Source of the DNA: an uncultured Eggerthella sp.
GTDB lineage: Bacteria > Actinomycetota > Coriobacteriia > Coriobacteriales > Eggerthellaceae
NCBI GenBank assembly: GCA_902464295.1
Contig: CABQIW010000001.1
Span: forward strand, 1-64,000
DNA: 64,000 bases
Direction of reading: 5' to 3'
The translations under genes and the position numbers were made by a program. Below the pieces are notes generated by a model. That model did not search any database. It had not been told where the DNA came from and saw only the letters and a program-made list of their open reading frames with translations. This document shows positions 62,307-64,000 of the stretch, piece by piece. How positions within the stretch are numbered: position 1 is the stretch's first letter; the number at the start of each line of letters is the position of its first letter.

Positions 62307-62482
62307 CTCTATTTTACACGACCTTGTTTTTTATTATGAAGGTCTTGCGAAGCGAGCCTTGCTAAAGACGCGTTTTGCCATAAGAGCGTTACCCCGATGC
62401 AAGCTCACGAGCCCGTAACGTATTTGTAGAAACGAGCTGGAGAAAACCACCAACAGACTCTTCGTCTTGATTATCCGATATA

Positions 62483-63370
62483 GTGAAGAGCATGAAGAAG
62501 TCTGAAGCACTTAACATATTAGGGTTGCAAGACGGCGCAAGCGATGATGATATCAAGAAAGCTCATCGTAAGCTCGTCATCGAGAATCACCCCGACAAAT
62601 TCGGCGCGGACGCAGCAGCGCGCGCGAAAGCAGAAGAGAAGACCAAGCTCATCAACGAAGCGCGCGATGTGTTGCTCTCGCGCAAATGGACGCCCGAATA
62701 CTCCACTGCAGGAACCCCTTATGGGGCACCCTTTACTTATCAGCCCTATACGCGCCCCAGCGGAAGTGGGCAGAACCCGCAGGGCGACAACCCCTTCGCT
62801 GGTTGGCCCTTCTCGGGCGTTGATTTCGTATGGACCACCTGGGATGCCCAGGGTAACCCCCATACCTATCGCTCGAATGGCGAAGAAGATTCATCTAGCG
62901 AGAATCCCTTTGGTGGGAATCGCGCCGATAATCCCTTCAGCACCTCAAATCCTTTCACTGGCTCGATCCCCTTCGACTTCTCCCCCTTCGGACAAACGCG
63001 CACACCCGAGCAGATGCTCGAAGAAGAGAAAAAGTCACTGCGCAACGACCTTGAGATCTTTGCGGTGAAGATCGCTATCCTTGCAGCGTGCATCCTCTTC
63101 TCGGTGCCTGCGTTGGGGTGCTATCTCTACTTCATCATCTCGATCGCGCAAGGCATCTATAAACGGCTCGGCATCTTCAGTAGCTTCTTGGTGCTACCGC
63201 TGCTCTTGCTCGCATTCGTCTTCATGCCGGTTGCCAATGGGCCGGTCGGGATCATCCTCATCGCTTTCGTGGCCCTTGCATTCGGTTTCGATATCAAGAA
63301 CTTCGTCGATCATGGGCGTCATATCGGCACACTCAAACAGAAGGTCTCCCACCACTCCGAAAACGAGTGA
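62483..63370 (+). CDS. J-domain membrane protein
   Basis: An N-terminal J domain (about residues 4-70) with EALNILGLQDGASDDDIKKA and the HPD motif in ENHPDKFGAD, then a Pro/Gly/Asn-rich linker (about 75-170) and two or three membrane segments at the C terminus (about 195-280). It has no zinc repeats, so it is a specialised DnaK recruiter at the membrane rather than a general DnaJ. Start is GTG 62483 or ATG 62492; neither has a good ribosome site. Target unknown. Convergent with purH. Confidence 0.82.
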   Translation: MKSMKKSEALNILGLQDGASDDDIKKAHRKLVIENHPDKFGADAAARAKAEEKTKLINEARDVLLSRKWTPEYSTAGTPYGAPFTYQPYTRPSGSGQNPQGDNPFAGWPFSGVDFVWTTWDAQGNPHTYRSNGEEDSSSENPFGGNRADNPFSTSNPFTGSIPFDFSPFGQTRTPEQMLEEEKKSLRNDLEIFAVKIAILAACILFSVPALGCYLYFIISIAQGIYKRLGIFSSFLVLPLLLLAFVFMPVANGPVGIILIAFVALAFGFDIKNFVDHGRHIGTLKQKVSHHSENE

Positions 63371-63439
63371 TGAGAGACCCTGAACACCATTAGGTTTTGA
63401 ATCCCGTATGCTCTAAGCACTCTTAGCTGCTTGCGCTCC

Positions 63440-64000
63440 TTAGTGGCGGAAGTGACGATGGCCCGTGAACACCATGGCGATGCCGTGCTCGTTGGCTGCT
63501 TCGATCACTTCTTCGTCGCGGATCGAGCCACCGGGCTGGATGATAGCAGTAACGCCTGCTTCAGCAAGCGTGTCGAGCCCATCGCGGAACGGGAAGAAAG
63601 CATCGGATGCTGCAACGGCACCCTTCGCCTTATCGCCTGCCTGCTCGACAGCGATGCGTGCTGAATTCACACGATTCGGCTGACCGCCACCCACGCCAAC
63701 ATTCACTTCGTCCTTAGCGATGAGGATCGCGTTCGACTTGACCGATTTCACAGCTTTCCAAGCGAAGATGAGGTCCTTCATCTCCTCTTCGGTGGGAACG
63801 CGCTTCGTGGCCACCGTGAAGCTATCGGCCTCTTCTGCAACTGCGTCGGATTCTTGGCAGAGCAAGCCGCCCTCGACCGAACGATATTCAACGGTCTGAC
63901 CCGCGGGATTCACCCCACCGGTCTGCAACAAACGCGTGTTGGGCTTGGCGGTATACATGTCGATCGCATCGAGCGAGAACTCGGGAGCGATGATAGCTTC
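63440..64000 (-). CDS. purH: bifunctional AICAR transformylase/IMP cyclohydrolase, 3' part
   Basis: The C-terminal 186 residues of PurH are visible; the gene runs off the right edge. Seen: [79 protein letters not shown] and [11 protein letters not shown], the conserved end of the AICAR transformylase domain. It catalyses formylation of AICAR, the penultimate step of IMP synthesis. Confidence 0.96.
   Translation of the reverse strand, partial: EAIIAPEFSLDAIDMYTAKPNTRLLQTGGVNPAGQTVEYRSVEGGLLCQESDAVAEEADSFTVATKRVPTEEEMKDLIFAWKAVKSVKSNAILIAKDEVNVGVGGGQPNRVNSARIAVEQAGDKAKGAVAASDAFFPFRDGLDTLAEAGVTAIIQPGGSIRDEEVIEAANEHGIAMVFTGHRHFRH

Noticed and set aside
1..64000. CRISPR array, prophage, insertion sequence, rRNA genes, replication origin
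   Set aside because: No regularly spaced repeats, transposase or integrase, phage genes, rRNA or DnaA-box clusters were seen; the only repeat of size is at 12125-12366.

Overview
The window is a dense, ordinary bacterial chromosome segment of about 52% GC by eye. Almost every base is coding and operons are tightly packed. I see no insertion sequence, prophage, CRISPR array or plasmid function. Gene content suggests a Gram-positive member of the Actinomycetota, most likely class Coriobacteriia (Eggerthellales-like): HrcA with a CIRCE operator, LexA boxes of the CGAAC-N4-GTTCG type, NrdR, RNase J plus RNase Y plus PNPase, Veg, SpoVS, and an RsmE-MtaB-PhoH-YbeY-Era-RecO operon. The taxonomic call is inference; a 16S or protein search would settle it.

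Layout. 1-430: tRNA cluster Cys(partial)-Gly-Gly-Cys with hairpin terminators between units. 479-3484: TerC membrane protein, a lipid kinase family protein and RNase D. 3599-11525: membrane zinc protease, exonuclease VII (xseAB), acetate kinase, MetG, a TatD nuclease, a flavoprotein and RsmA. 11670-13980: Veg, a 242-bp inverted-repeat element, GalU and a long-tailed ribosomal protein S20. 14286-18235: lepA-dusB-hemW. 18319-26072: CIRCE, then hrcA-dnaJ-rsmE-mtaB-phoH-ybeY-dgkA-era-recO. 26104-28888: rpsO and pnp. 28976-39856: TSCPD protein, dapB, dapA, RNase J, FtsK, a RodZ-like HTH protein, YajQ, RimO and a PgsA-CinA fusion. 40017-48812: recA-recX, rny, an unassigned GHKL ATPase, spoVS, miaB-miaA-hflX. 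48825-51045: lexA, divergent from an SOS-regulated gene of unknown function, then nrdR and dut. 51239-62217 (minus strand): UPF0104-type membrane protein, leuC-leuD-leuB-hisS-aspS, an L,D-transpeptidase, murI and rdgB. 62483-64000: a J-domain membrane protein and the 3' part of purH.

How the genes fit together. The middle of the window is an information-processing core: RNA turnover (RNase D, YbeY, PNPase, RNase J, RNase Y), tRNA and ribosome modification (DusB, MtaB, RimO, MiaB, MiaA, RsmA, RsmE), chromosome handling (FtsK, RecA, RecX, RecO, LexA, XseAB) and nucleotide hygiene (NrdR, Dut, RdgB). The order rpsO-pnp-dapA-rnj-ftsK-(rodZ-like)-pgsA-cinA-recA-rny-X-spoVS-miaB-miaA-hflX-lexA closely follows the order known from Bacillus and other Firmicutes, although most intervening genes differ.

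The most interesting items are: (i) the small tail-anchored protein at 49558-49965, under two strong LexA boxes and divergent from lexA, which looks like an undescribed SOS effector; (ii) the GHKL/Bergerat ATPase without other known domains, placed between rny and spoVS where Bacillus carries ymdB; (iii) the palindromic 242-bp element after veg; (iv) an Era GTPase whose G4 motif is not NKxD; (v) the PgsA-CinA fusion; (vi) ribosomal protein S20 with a roughly 95-residue Ala/Lys/Glu tail.
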